From contig NZ_JJML01000007.1 in assembly GCF_000775285.1 (NCBI RefSeq), forward strand, positions 1 through 64,000: a stretch of DNA of 64,000 bases, read 5' to 3'. The position numbers and the translations under genes were made by a program. Under the pieces are notes generated by a model, which saw only the letters and a list, made by a program, of their open reading frames with translations, did not search any database and was not told the DNA's origin. This document shows, in pieces, positions 20,155-29,218 of this stretch. Each line of letters begins with the position of its first letter. Positions within the stretch are counted from its first letter, which is position 1. Origin of the DNA: Neosynechococcus sphagnicola sy1 (GTDB taxonomy: Bacteria > Cyanobacteriota > Cyanobacteriia > Neosynechococcales > Neosynechococcaceae).

Positions 20155-20559
20155 ATGTTTGGCAACTTTCAACGCAGCTACCTCAGGATTGAGGTTCAGG
20201 CCTCCCAGCAGCACCTCCGGGACTGTTTACTCTGTCCAACGCAGTTTCAGCAGTGGTTGTGGCCGCAGCACTTTTCCCCAGGATTGCCGGAACAATTATC
20301 CCTAGGGGTCAGCTTCAAAAGTTGGCTGGGGCCGATCACCATTCACCATACGGTCGATTGGGTCGAGTCTAATAGTCTACGATTGCTGCTGAGCCAGGGA
20401 ATTGATGGCTTCCATGAATGGTATTGGGGCGACGGCTGGGTGCAGTCTCACCTGGAAGGGATTTCACTTCTACCGTTGAATTTGGGGCAAACGGCGAGTC
20501 TACTGCGGTTGCGGCAGTTTCTCCGTCACTTCCCCGCAGCAACCGCCGCCGCCTCTTAA
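20155..20559 (+). CDS. Conserved cyanobacterial protein of unknown function
   Basis: The product is about 134 residues from the ATG at 20155 (MFGNFQRSYLRIEVQ). I see no named domain. It is soluble and rich in Trp, His and Leu, with pairs such as FQQWLWPQHF and FHEWYWGDGW. The size and pattern of a ligand-binding START/SRPBCC-like small protein is possible, but this is a guess. Its stop overlaps that of prfB on the opposite strand by four bases (TTAA). Confidence 0.65.
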   Translation: MFGNFQRSYLRIEVQASQQHLRDCLLCPTQFQQWLWPQHFSPGLPEQLSLGVSFKSWLGPITIHHTVDWVESNSLRLLLSQGIDGFHEWYWGDGWVQSHLEGISLLPLNLGQTASLLRLRQFLRHFPAATAAAS

Positions 20560-21673
20560 TCTGCGACTAGCGCATTTTCTTGGCGGAGGTAAGTCTGAAT
20601 AAAGGTATCTAAGTCGCCGTTCATGACATCAGCGATCGCAGTGGTTTCGATATTGGTTCGCAGATCCTTGACCAACTGGTAGGGGTGAAACACATAGTTG
20701 CGAATCTGATTGCCCCAAGCCGCCTCCACCATATCGCCGCGGATATCAGCTATTTCTTTCGCCCGTTGTTCTTGGGCAATGATCATGAGCTTTGCCTTCA
20801 GAATCACCAAGGCTTTTTCTTTATTCTGGAGTTGAGATCGCTCCTGGGTACAACGCACCGCTAAACCGGTGGGAAGATGGACAATCCGCACTGCGGTTTC
20901 CACTTTGTTGACGTTTTGACCCCCCCTTGCCACCAGCACGGGAGGTGCTAATTTCCAGATCCTTTTCGGGAATCTCTAACTGCACTGAGTCATCAATCAT
21001 CGGCATCACTTCTACCCCAGCAAAACTGGTTTGCCGCTTGCCATTGGCATTAAAGGGTGAGATTCTCACTAGGCGGTGGGTGCCCTTTTCTGGTCTCAGG
21101 TAGCCGTAGGCATAGCGACCCTCAATTTCCAAGGTGGCCGACTTAATCCCAGCCTCATCTCCTTCAGAGATTTCAGCCAGATGAACCTTATAGCCATGAC
21201 GCTCCGCCCAACGGGTATACATTCGCAGCAGCATATCCGCCCAATCCTGGGCATCCGTGCCCCCAGCACCGGCATTGATGGTTAGCACCGACCCCCCCTC
21301 GTCGTAGGGGCCAGAAAGTAACTGTTGCAGCTCCCATTGATCAAGCTCTTGGCTGAGGCTTTGGAGATTCCCCTGAGCTTCCGTCAACAAGGAAACATCA
21401 TTGTCAAGCTCCAGCAACTCCAACACAGCTCTGGCATCATCTAAACTGGTTTGCCACTGCTGAAACTGTTGCACGTGTGACTTCAGATCGTTGAGTTCTT
21501 GAAGGATTGTTTGAGCCCTCGACTGATCCTCCCAGAATGCGGGTTGGGCAGATAAGTTTTCGAGGTCGTGAATTTTAGCTGTCAGCGCCGGGAGGTCAAA
21601 GATAGTCCTGGGTTTTACCCAGGCGGTTAGATAACACTTCGATGTCGCGCTTAATATCTAATGTTTCCAGCAT
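20556..21673 (-). CDS. prfB: Peptide chain release factor 2 with programmed +1 frame shift
   Basis: RF2 reads UAA and UGA stop codons and releases the peptide. Codon 26 of the ORF starting at 21673 is an in-frame TGA preceded by CTT: MLETLDIKRDIEVLSNRLGK, then TQDY-L, TGA, with the +1 frame continuing as DLPALTAKIHDLENL. This is the classic self-regulatory site. Later come GAGGTDAQDWADMLLRMY and the catalytic GGQ, which is readable only after correcting a second, different shift at C7 (20930-20936): the given bases read GGKGGSKR where GGKGGQNVNK is expected. I take the first shift as real recoding and the second as a likely sequence error. Corrected length is about 371 residues. Confidence 0.95.
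21595..21601 (-). promoter_or_regulatory. prfB recoding site CTT-TGA-C
   Basis: On the minus strand the slip codon CTT is followed by TGA and C, the least efficient stop context. AGGAC three bases upstream stands where the Shine-Dalgarno-like stimulator sits in E. coli. Low RF2 lets ribosomes slip +1 and make more RF2. Confidence 0.93.
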
Positions 21674-21869
21674 GATCCCACTGATTGAAACTGCTTAAGT
21701 GAATACTGCTACTGAATTGTAGCGAAAATTAATTGCATCCATGGGGACTTAAACTACACCGAAGACGGAATCGTATTCCTCCCGACGCTCACCTTCGGTA
21801 GAGTGCGGGGCTCCTGCTGCTTTAGCTGAGGGTCGAAAGGATTCTTTGAGTAATGTTCGACAAAGTTAT

Positions 21870-22364
21870 CTACTCTCCATTGTTATGAGGTTCCCTCTGT
21901 TCCATTTGATCTGGAGGCCGCATCGCCTCACGACCCAGCATAAATAACCCAGCAACACCTAGACCGACAAAGCCAATGTACTGATACCAGTATGCCTGCA
22001 TCTGCTCGGACAGGCTCCAGTAAGGATGTAGCACCTGGATCCAGAACAGCAACATCACCAAGCTGAGGGTACTGAAACCGACAAATACCAACCCCATTTG
22101 AACTCTGGCAGGCCGCAGTTCCTGGGGCGTAATGGTGCCTAAATCAATCTCTGATAACTGATCGAGAGAGGTTTCAGCGACTTGTGAAGTGGCTTCTAGC
22201 TGGGTGACGATCGCCCCTGGAAGGACGGGCACTAAAGCCTCTAAGGTCTTGAGTCGCAGCGATCGCTCCGTATCTCGTAACAGCACCAGAGGTTGCCGGG
22301 GATGCTGGGTAACCATTGTAGCGACTGGTTCGACTGGGGAAACGGCTTCAAGCTCAGGTTGCAT
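21870..22364 (-). CDS. Cyanobacterial protein with two C-terminal membrane helices
   Basis: This 164-residue protein is not of a family I recognise. Residues 1-90 are polar (RTERSLRLKTLEALV-like region, DTERSLRLKTLEAL). They are followed by two membrane helices: MGLVFVGFSTLSLVMLLFWI at about 90-110 and YIGFVGLGVAGLFMLG at about 128-145. It lies on the strand opposite recJ and the small repeat peptide and forms no obvious operon. Confidence 0.6.
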   Translation of the reverse strand: MQPELEAVSPVEPVATMVTQHPRQPLVLLRDTERSLRLKTLEALVPVLPGAIVTQLEATSQVAETSLDQLSEIDLGTITPQELRPARVQMGLVFVGFSTLSLVMLLFWIQVLHPYWSLSEQMQAYWYQYIGFVGLGVAGLFMLGREAMRPPDQMEQREPHNNGE

Positions 22365-22542
22365 GGAACGACAGCCCCTCCTTCAAAATGTTTTTCTATA
22401 GTAATCTGCCGACGATTTAGTTCTCATTCTGATCTCAGCAAGAACAGAGAATTTTTTCAGGAAAAAATCAGAGGGGTCTCAGAGACAAACCGTAGTTTTA
22501 GATACAGTTGGTTCCGCAACTTATTGCTATAGGAGCACCACC

Positions 22543-22752
22543 ATGAAAACCATCCAAGCTTTTGTCGGTCACTCTCTAACTGCCTTATTACTCACCGCTG
22601 GTCTAGGATTATCTACAGGTTCCCTGATTGCTCTAGGAAGTTCTTCTGCTGGCAGTCCTGCACCTGCGAATGGCACCTCTGGCCCCTACACTGCTAGTAG
22701 ATATGGCAGTCCTGCACCTGCGAATGGCACCTCTGGCCCCTATACGGCATAA
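22543..22752 (+). CDS. Small secreted protein with a duplicated 15-residue motif
   Basis: The product is 69 residues. Residues 1-36 form a signal-like segment (MKTIQAFVGHSLTALLL then TAGLGLSTGSLIALGSS). The rest is GSPAPANGTSGPYTA, a spacer SRY, and an exact second copy. The two DNA copies are nearly identical, so the duplication is recent or conserved. A good AGGAG site lies eight bases before the ATG. I know no family with this motif. It could be a cell-surface or secreted peptide precursor, a matrix protein, or a signal peptide source. No transporter or modifying enzyme is adjacent. Confidence 0.7.
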   Translation: MKTIQAFVGHSLTALLLTAGLGLSTGSLIALGSSSAGSPAPANGTSGPYTASRYGSPAPANGTSGPYTA

Positions 22753-22904
22753 TCCTCAAAGGCGATCGCCTTCGTGATCTCAAAACTCACTGGGCGATCG
22801 CCTACTTGCTCACCTGAAGAGCTAGGAGTCTACCAAATATAATTACTGATTTTCCAAACACTCCCAGGGATAATGGCAACATTCCTGTCCCCGATCTGAA
22901 TATT

Positions 22905-24996
22905 GTGCCCCCCTCTGCCCCCACTCCCACCCCAGCCCTCCACTCACCCCAGCAGACATTGCCACTTCAACGATGGCAAGTGTTCCCAGCTCAGTCAGAG
23001 TCGGTACAAGCCATTGCCCAGGCAACTCAGCTCTCGCCCCTGCTGGCTCAGGTACTGGTGAATCGGGGGCTGGAAACTCCCGAGCAAGCCCAGGTGTTCT
23101 TAGAACCAGAGCGGCTGACATTGCCCACGCCCCTCACTGAATTTCCCGATCTGGCAGCCAGCTTAACCCTCCTGGAAACAGCGATCGCCCAACAGCAGAA
23201 AATTGCCATCTGTGGTGACTACGATGCCGATGGCATGACCAGTACAGCGCTGCTGCTGCGGGCACTCCGGCAATTGGGGGGGAATTGTCAGTCACGATAT
23301 CCCCAGTCGGATGCAAGAAGGGTACGGCATCAATCAGCGGATTGTCGAAGCCTTCGCCCAAGAGGGGGTGAAATTGATTCTGACAGTAGACAACGGGATT
23401 GCCGCAGTGCAGCCGATTGCCAGGGCAAGGGAATTGGGTTTGGCAGTGATTGTCACCGATCACCATGATCTGCCACCGGAATTGCCCCCTGCCAATGCCA
23501 TCCTCAACCCCAAGCTCTTGCCTGTAGGTTCGCCGTTTCGAGGCTTGGCTGGCGTGGGAGTTGCCTACATTCTGGCGGTGTCCCTGGCGAAACAGCTAGG
23601 GCGATCGCAGGGCTTGGCCGCCTCCCTGCTGGAATTGTTTACCTTGGGAACGATCGCCGATCTAGCGCCTCTGACCGGAGTCAACCGTCGCTGGGTGAGG
23701 CGGGGGTTACAACGATTGCCGCACTCCCAATTTGCCGGGGTACAGGCGTTGATCCAGGTGGCGGGACTGAGCGACAAAACGGATGTTAAACCTGAGGATA
23801 TTGGCTTTCGCCTCGGGCCTCGGATTAATGCCGTGGGTCGAATTGCGGATCCCCAGATTGTGATTGACCTGCTGACCACCGATGATATGGGGGTGGCCAT
23901 GGAGCGAGCCATGCAGTGTGAAGCCATTAACGATCAGCGCCAGCAACTCTGTACCCAGATTGAACAACAGGCGATCGCCGTCATCACCGCCACCCAAAGC
24001 AATCTTCAGGCGTTACGGGTGCTGGTGATCGTGCAGCCCCATTGGCATCACGGTGTTATTGGGATTGTGGCCTCCCGCCTAGTGGAACGCTACGGTGTGC
24101 CAGTGTTTATCGGTACCTACGAGGCGGAAGACAGCCTCATCCGAGGCTCTGCCCGAAGTATTCCAGAATTTGATGTGTTTGCAGCCCTAGAGTTTGCCAA
24201 GGATCTATTGATCAAGCACGGGGGGCATCGGGCAGCGGGGGGGTTTTCCTTGCGGGCTGAGGATCTAGAGGCGTTGCGATCTCGCCTGAGCCAATTTGCC
24301 CGTGAATGCCTACAACCCCAAGATTTGAAGCCGCGAATTCAGGTTGATGTCCAGGCCAATTTCTCCGAACTAACCTTAGATCTCTATGGGCAAATTGACC
24401 GTTTACATCCCTGCGGCATAGACAACCCCAATCCTGTCTTCTGGACTCCCAATGTACGAATTCTGAAGCAACAAGTCCTAGGAAAACAGAACGCCCATCT
24501 CAAACTCACCCTCCGTGAACCCTCCGGGATGGCTGACTCAGGGAGCATGACTCGGCAGGCGATCGCCTGGCGATGGGGGGAGTACTATCCGCTGCCAGAG
24601 CACCTGGATGTCGCCTATCAACTGCGCCAGAATCAATGGCAGGGAGAGACGACCATCGAATTGGAGTTGGTCGGGGTGCGGCACCCAACAGTTCCAGGCT
24701 CTGAAACTGATTCACCATCCATCTCTTTATGCCATCAGCAGCGACCCTACCGCTGCCAACTGATCCAAGCAGATGGCAAACCGGTGATCCAGATTCACAA
24801 TCCGGAGGGCAAAACCCTGCTGGTAGAACTTGGGGCATCTACTGGATGGCTGAAGGCAGCGAAGGGCGATGGTAAAGCGGTGTCACTCTCCCAGCCTCCT
24901 TACCAGCAGCTAGTGGATCTGGCCTGGGCCGCCTTGACGGCTGAACTGCCGAGAGTTGAAGGCGTGGGCGTCCAGCCAATGGAGCCACAGCCATAA
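22905..24996 (+). CDS. recJ: Single-stranded-DNA exonuclease RecJ, one frame shift
   Basis: RecJ degrades single-stranded DNA 5' to 3' in recombination and mismatch repair. The corrected product is near 697 residues. It shows ICGDYDADGMTSTALLLRAL (DHH motif I), TVDNGIAA, VIVTDHHDLPPELPPANAI (the DHH triad), GPRINAVGRI, and GGHRAAGGFSL in DHHA1. The frame shifts at G7 (23276-23282), just after motif I; one G less restores GGIVSHDIPSRMQEGYGIN. I use the GTG at 22905 because the ATG at 22873 hits a stop after eight codons. The stop lies inside the terminator hairpin region shared with psb30. Confidence 0.93.
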
Positions 24997-25021
24997 AAAA
25001 CGACCCAACAATTGCTGGGTC
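24995..25021 (-). terminator. Intrinsic terminator for psb30
   Basis: On the minus strand GACCCA pairs with TGGGTC around CAATTG, followed by G and TTTTTT. It begins about 40 bases after the psb30 stop. The stem also lies just past the recJ stop, but the A-run side means it serves the minus strand best. Confidence 0.85.
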
Positions 25022-25058
25022 TGATGCTACTCTCTCCAAACTGAAAATTGACTGCTCC

Positions 25059-25200
25059 CTAGAGGTCGCCGCCCCGATTTGCCAGCAAAAAGATGACAAC
25101 GGGGCCAGAAAGAACGATCAGCGCCAATAGGGTCAGCTGCACCATGGCTTCCCAATTGAGATTGCCAAAAACACTAAAAAAACTTATTCAAAAACTCCAT
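25059..25200 (-). CDS. psb30: Photosystem II protein Psb30 (Ycf12), one frame shift
   Basis: Psb30 is a one-helix photosystem II subunit near cytochrome b559. Reading from the ATG at 25200, the frame is MEFLNKFF then a stop. Dropping one T from the T7 run (A7 at 25176-25182 on the plus strand) gives [15 protein letters not shown], the helix [17 protein letters not shown] and the end NRGGDL. The 46-residue length, the GPVVI core and the RGGDL end match the family. An AGGAAG site precedes the ATG and a clear terminator follows. The gene is too short and too broken to appear in ordinary ORF lists. Confidence 0.88.
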
Positions 25201-25375
25201 GCTTCCTCCCTTCGTGACCCAATCAGTGCAGAGCGGCAGTAATCGAAGCCTATTTTATCTGGAGATTACCCCCCTACTTTAAGGAAATTTACAAAAGTCT
25301 AAAATTGGCAAGGGACTTAGGCCAGGGTGAATCGTTGAAACACGCTAGACTGCGAATGAATCAAGAGGGTAATGT

Positions 25376-25741
25376 GTGGCAACCTGGTGTTGTGTAAAGC
25401 AGTGTGGCGCTTGCTGTCATCTGGAGCCGAGCGATCGTCCGGATCTGGCAACCTATTTGTCGCCACAAGAATTGGCGCTTTATCTCAGCATGGTCGGGGA
25501 GGACGGCTGGTGTATTAACTTCGATGCCAGCACCCGCAAGTGCAAAATTTACCCCGATCGTCCACGCTTCTGTCGTGTCGAAGCGGAGGTGTTTCATGAC
25601 CTGTACGGGGTGACCCCAGAGGAAGTGAATGACTTTGCCATTGCCTGTTGTCAGCAGCAAATTTCAGGAGTTTACGGCGATCGCAGCCTGGAGATGCTCC
25701 GCTTCAACCAAGCAGTGGGGTTCCTTGATCTTTCGGTTTAA
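25376..25741 (+). CDS. YkgJ-type cysteine-cluster protein
   Basis: The product is 121 residues starting at GTG 25376. The cysteine pattern is CCVKQCGACCHL near the N-terminus, CINFDASTRKCKIYPDRPRFC in the middle and ACC later. This is the UPF0153/YkgJ zinc- or iron-chelating domain (a possible Fe-S site). Function is unknown; bacterial relatives are often next to redox genes. Here it lies between psb30 (divergent) and the Mn-exporter pair, with about 50 bases before the latter. An ATG at 25372 is out of frame. Confidence 0.8.
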   Translation: MATWCCVKQCGACCHLEPSDRPDLATYLSPQELALYLSMVGEDGWCINFDASTRKCKIYPDRPRFCRVEAEVFHDLYGVTPEEVNDFAIACCQQQISGVYGDRSLEMLRFNQAVGFLDLSV

Positions 25742-25790
25742 AGCCGAGATAATGAAAGAAATATGAAAATCATCTCGGTATCCCTTTTCT

Positions 25791-26234
25791 GTGCTATCCC
25801 TGACCCCTGACTCCAGCTCCACCGCTCTGCCTATGAGCAACCTGACAGCGGTGATGTCCTCCTCCTCCGACGAGGCTGCCGTTATTGACCTTGAGTCCGC
25901 TTTGCCCCCGACTTCCCCAGCCGTAAGCCTTAGGGCACCAAGTCTTTGGGGGATCTTTGCCTCGACCTTCTTGACCGTCTTCATGGCAGAGTTGGGGGAT
26001 AAAACCCAGTTGGCGACGCTGTTGATGAGTGCGGAGTCCCAGGCTCCCTGGGTGGTCTTTGCTGGAGCAGGTTCAGCCCTAGTGGTCACCAGTTGTCTGG
26101 GTGTGCTCCTGGGGCAATGGTTGGCGAAGTGGCTCTCCCCCAGGGTACTGGAACGGGCAGCAGGCATTAGTCTGTTGGCGATCGCCCTGTGGCTGACCTG
26201 GGATGTGGTACGGCTGTCGGGAGGTCTAAATTGA
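25791..26234 (+). CDS. GDT1/UPF0016 half-size manganese exporter, first subunit
   Basis: This 147-residue protein has one copy of the three-helix GDT1 unit rather than two. The motif is FMAELGDKTQLATLLM (ExGDKT), followed by WVVFAGAGSALVVTSCLGVLLGQW and a third helix. The first 45 residues are polar and less conserved, so the true start may be internal. Two-copy relatives (Synechocystis Mnx, yeast Gdt1, human TMEM165) export Mn2+ or Ca2+. Half-size pairs (hemi manganese exchangers) are known in cyanobacteria and are thought to work as heterodimers. The next gene is its partner. Confidence 0.86.
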   Translation: MLSLTPDSSSTALPMSNLTAVMSSSSDEAAVIDLESALPPTSPAVSLRAPSLWGIFASTFLTVFMAELGDKTQLATLLMSAESQAPWVVFAGAGSALVVTSCLGVLLGQWLAKWLSPRVLERAAGISLLAIALWLTWDVVRLSGGLN

Positions 26235-26542
26235 ACTGGCACCTTTTAGGAGTGAGTTTCCTCACGGTTTTTCTCTCGGAGTTGGGGGACAAAAGCCAAC
26301 TGGCCGCGATCGCCCTCAGCAGCAGTTCTAAATCCCCTTGGATCGTGTTTTTGGGCACCGCAGGCGCTTTATTGCTGGCAAGTTTCCTGGGAGTTGTCGT
26401 GGGTCAAGAAGTTGCAGAGTTGCTGCCTGTGCGTCTGGTGAAGGCGATCGCCGCCCTCGGATTTGCCCTGCTAGCGCTGAGACTATTGTGGCCCCGGCAG
26501 GATGCTGGATCAAACTCTGAAGCAGCTGAAGCAGATTTTTAA
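26231..26542 (+). CDS. GDT1/UPF0016 half-size manganese exporter, second subunit
   Basis: This 103-residue partner carries the other motif, [16 protein letters not shown], with two further helices ([20 protein letters not shown] and [17 protein letters not shown]). I start at TTG 26231. A GGGAGG site is eight bases upstream, and the TTG overlaps the TGA stop of the first gene (TTGA), so translation is probably coupled. The alternative GTG at 26189 lacks a ribosome-binding site and adds no conserved sequence. The two proteins together equal one full-length GDT1 transporter. Confidence 0.86.
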   Translation: MNWHLLGVSFLTVFLSELGDKSQLAAIALSSSSKSPWIVFLGTAGALLLASFLGVVVGQEVAELLPVRLVKAIAALGFALLALRLLWPRQDAGSNSEAAEADF

Positions 26543-26598
26543 CGCTCCACAGATTCGATAAAATTGAGAGGCGGTTGTATACAGAGCTACGGCAAGCC

Positions 26599-28003
26599 AT
26601 GAGCAAGGGAACGCTGTTTGACAAAGTTTGGGATTTACATACGGTTGGAACCCTCCCCTCCGGTCAGACCCAACTGTTCATTGGCCTGCACCTGATCCAC
26701 GAAGTCACCAGTCCTCAAGCCTTTGCCATGCTGCGGGAACGGAACTTGACGGTGTTGTTTCCAGAACGCACCCTAGCCACCGTTGATCATATTGTCCCTA
26801 CGGAAAATCAGTCGCGTCCCTTCGCTGACAGCCTAGCGGAAGAGATGATGCAAGCCTTGGAGCAGAGCTGCCAAGCAAATGGCATCCGTTTTTACAACGT
26901 TGGTTCTGGCAATCAGGGCATTGTCCATGTGATTGCCCCGGAGCTTGGGTTAACCCAACCAGGAATGACGATTGCCTGTGGCGATAGCCATACCTCCACC
27001 CATGGAGCCTTTGGTGCCATTGCCTTTGGGATTGGTACCAGTCAGGTACGAGATGTCCTCGCTTCCCAAACCCTGGCATTGTCGAAACTCAAGGTTCGTA
27101 GGGTTGAGGTCAATGGTTCCTTGGGGGCAGGGGTCTACGCCAAGGATGTGATTTTGCACCTGATTCGCCACCTAGGGGTGAAAGCGGGGGTCGGCTATGC
27201 CTATGAGTTTGCAGGTACCACCTTTGAGCAGATGAGCATGGAAGAGCGCATGACCATCTGTAATATGGCAATTGAGGGGGGAGCCCGGAGTGGCTATATT
27301 AACCCTGACGCTGTTACCTTCGATTACCTCCGCGATCGCGACTTTGCCCCCCAAGGTGCAGATTGGGAGCGAGCGGTTTCTTGGTGGCAGAGTCTTTGCA
27401 GTGAGGACTATGCTACCTATGATGATGTCGTAGTGTTTGATGCCAGAGAGATTGCACCCACAATTACCTGGGGAATTACCCCCGGTCAGGGGATGGCGAT
27501 TACAGAAACTGTCCCGACCCTAGAGAGGTTACCGGACGATGATCGGGCGATCGCCACAGAAGCCTACCAATACATGGATCTGGTTCCAGGACAGTTGATT
27601 CAAGGCACCAAGGTGGATGTGTGCTTCATTGGCAGTTGCACCAATGGTCGGATTAGCGATCTGCGAGAAGCGGCGAAATTTGCCCAAGGTCGGCAGGTGG
27701 CCTCAGGGGTGAAGGCCTTCGTTGTCCCTGGTTCGGAGCGGGTGAAACAGCAGGCAGAAGCCGAAGGTCTGGATCAAATCGTTTTTAGAGGCGGGTTTTG
27801 AATGGCGGCAACCGGGCTGCTCTATGTGTTTAGCGATGAACCCCGATAAACTTCAGGGACGGCAACTCAGCGCCTCTTCCTCGAACCGCAACTTTAAAGG
27901 ACGGCAGGGTTCTGCGTCGGGACGCACACTATTAATGAGTCCAGCCATGGTCGTTGCCGCTGCCGTCACTGGTACCGTGGCCGATGTCCGCGAGCTGACT
28001 TAA
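26599..28003 (+). CDS. leuC: 3-isopropylmalate dehydratase large subunit, one frame shift
   Basis: LeuC with LeuD isomerises 2-isopropylmalate to 3-isopropylmalate in leucine synthesis, using a [4Fe-4S] cluster. The corrected product is about 467 residues. Motifs are [28 protein letters not shown] and [17 protein letters not shown] with the first cluster cysteine. After the shift near 27781-27786 come [20 protein letters not shown] with the other two cysteines and [10 protein letters not shown]. Without the repair, the enzyme would lose two of its three cluster ligands. leuD does not follow; the next gene is on the other strand. Confidence 0.93.
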
Positions 28004-28020
28004 CTAGTAGGCTCTCACTG

Positions 28021-29127
28021 TTACCCCGTCTGCACTTGGAGATGACTGAGAAGGGAGTGCAAGCGGCTTCTGGCTACAGCCAGCCGCTCCGAATGTCCCA
28101 GACTGTGGTTGTCAGGTTTCGTCTCTGTGGTTGCCAGGGTTAGGCGGTAAGCACCTTTACCAAAGCCCAGATAGTGCAGCCGCTCTTCACTACGGGCAGC
28201 TTGTAACAGGGCAATTACCCGGTACAGTCGGGCAGCAAACCCCAGATCCTGCTCTAAGTGCGACCGGAGTTGAGGTGAGGGTAAGGTCAACACGAGGGAG
28301 TCTTCGAGGGCGGTTGCCGTTGCTAGGGCGAGGCTCTTTTCCATCAAGGCGGACTCTCCAAAGAATTCTGCCGCCGAGAGCTTGGCAATTTCCCGTAAAG
28401 CTGGAGGAGCAGATGGGGTGTCTGCCTCCAGGGTGGCCAAAATCTGGGTCAGATTCCGACGGCTACTATCACTTACCCCCCAGGAAATACCACCTTGGAG
28501 CAGCAGATAAACGGCAGTCACCGGTTTCCCCGCCTGGATCAGAACCGTTCCCGCTGGAACCTCCTCGGGTATACCGTGGGTGCTTAACCAATCAATGTCA
28601 CCCTCCGCCAACTCGCCCAAGAGCAGCAGCACCTCCGCGAGGGGATAAATTTGTAGGCGTTTGCGCTGGATCAGGCGTTGCACCAGTTGTTGTGCCCGCT
28701 CCTGGAGGAGGCGGATACACAATCGGTAGAAGCGCGTCGCAAATGCCAGATCCTGTTGGAGTTTTTCCTGTACCTGGGGGTAGGGTACTTCTAGAACCGT
28801 TGCAGGTTCGACGGCTTTGACGACCATCATTGAGGCACCCATCCCCAACAATGGAGCCATCCCCACGAGTTCACCACTGCCATAGGTACCAATGATGTCT
28901 TCGGAGGAAGGTTCCTCAATGGCTGCAATGGCTCGCCCCAAAGGACTGCCAGCATCTCGGGGACCCATCGCTTGCAGACAGCCACTATGGACGATATACA
29001 ACGGATGGAGCGGTTGTTGTTTCTCAATTAACACACTGCCCGCTGGGACGTCACGTTGCTGTCCTGTGGCCGTTAACCAGTCGAGGTCGTCGTTACTCAA
29101 CGTTTGCCGGAGGACTTCTATCATCAC
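28021..29127 (-). CDS. Protein with two cyclic-nucleotide-binding-like domains
   Basis: This 368-residue soluble protein has two Crp-like domains, about residues 10-140 and 180-320. The matching entry strands are DWLTATGQQRDVPAGSVLI and DWLSTHGIPEEVPAGTVLI. There is no DNA-binding helix-turn-helix and no enzyme domain. It resembles a cyanobacterial family noted near bacteriocin-type export operons (TIGR03896, cyc_nuc_ocin), but no such export gene lies nearby. Whether the pockets bind cAMP or cGMP is unclear: the usual arginine of the phosphate-binding cassette is not obvious. Confidence 0.72.
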   Translation of the reverse strand: MMIEVLRQTLSNDDLDWLTATGQQRDVPAGSVLIEKQQPLHPLYIVHSGCLQAMGPRDAGSPLGRAIAAIEEPSSEDIIGTYGSGELVGMAPLLGMGASMMVVKAVEPATVLEVPYPQVQEKLQQDLAFATRFYRLCIRLLQERAQQLVQRLIQRKRLQIYPLAEVLLLLGELAEGDIDWLSTHGIPEEVPAGTVLIQAGKPVTAVYLLLQGGISWGVSDSSRRNLTQILATLEADTPSAPPALREIAKLSAAEFFGESALMEKSLALATATALEDSLVLTLPSPQLRSHLEQDLGFAARLYRVIALLQAARSEERLHYLGFGKGAYRLTLATTETKPDNHSLGHSERLAVARSRLHSLLSHLQVQTG

Positions 29128-29218
29128 CCAATCTAGGGACTTTTAGGGGGCTGGTGCCATCTTAGCGCTGAACACCTCCGATGATCCTGCAAGTTTGCCC
29201 GTGGAGCTGGAGCTGCAA

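Noticed and set aside
22750-22805. Palindromes GGCGATCGCC as terminators after the repeat peptide
   Set aside because: They are HIP1-type octamers, which occur throughout the window, and no T-run follows.
22873-22899. ATG upstream of recJ as the start
   Set aside because: It runs into a stop after eight codons; the GTG at 22905 opens the real frame.
28021-29127. Bacteriocin gene cluster
   Set aside because: The double cyclic-nucleotide protein is only a weak hint; there is no precursor peptide with a leader, no modifying enzyme and no export gene nearby.
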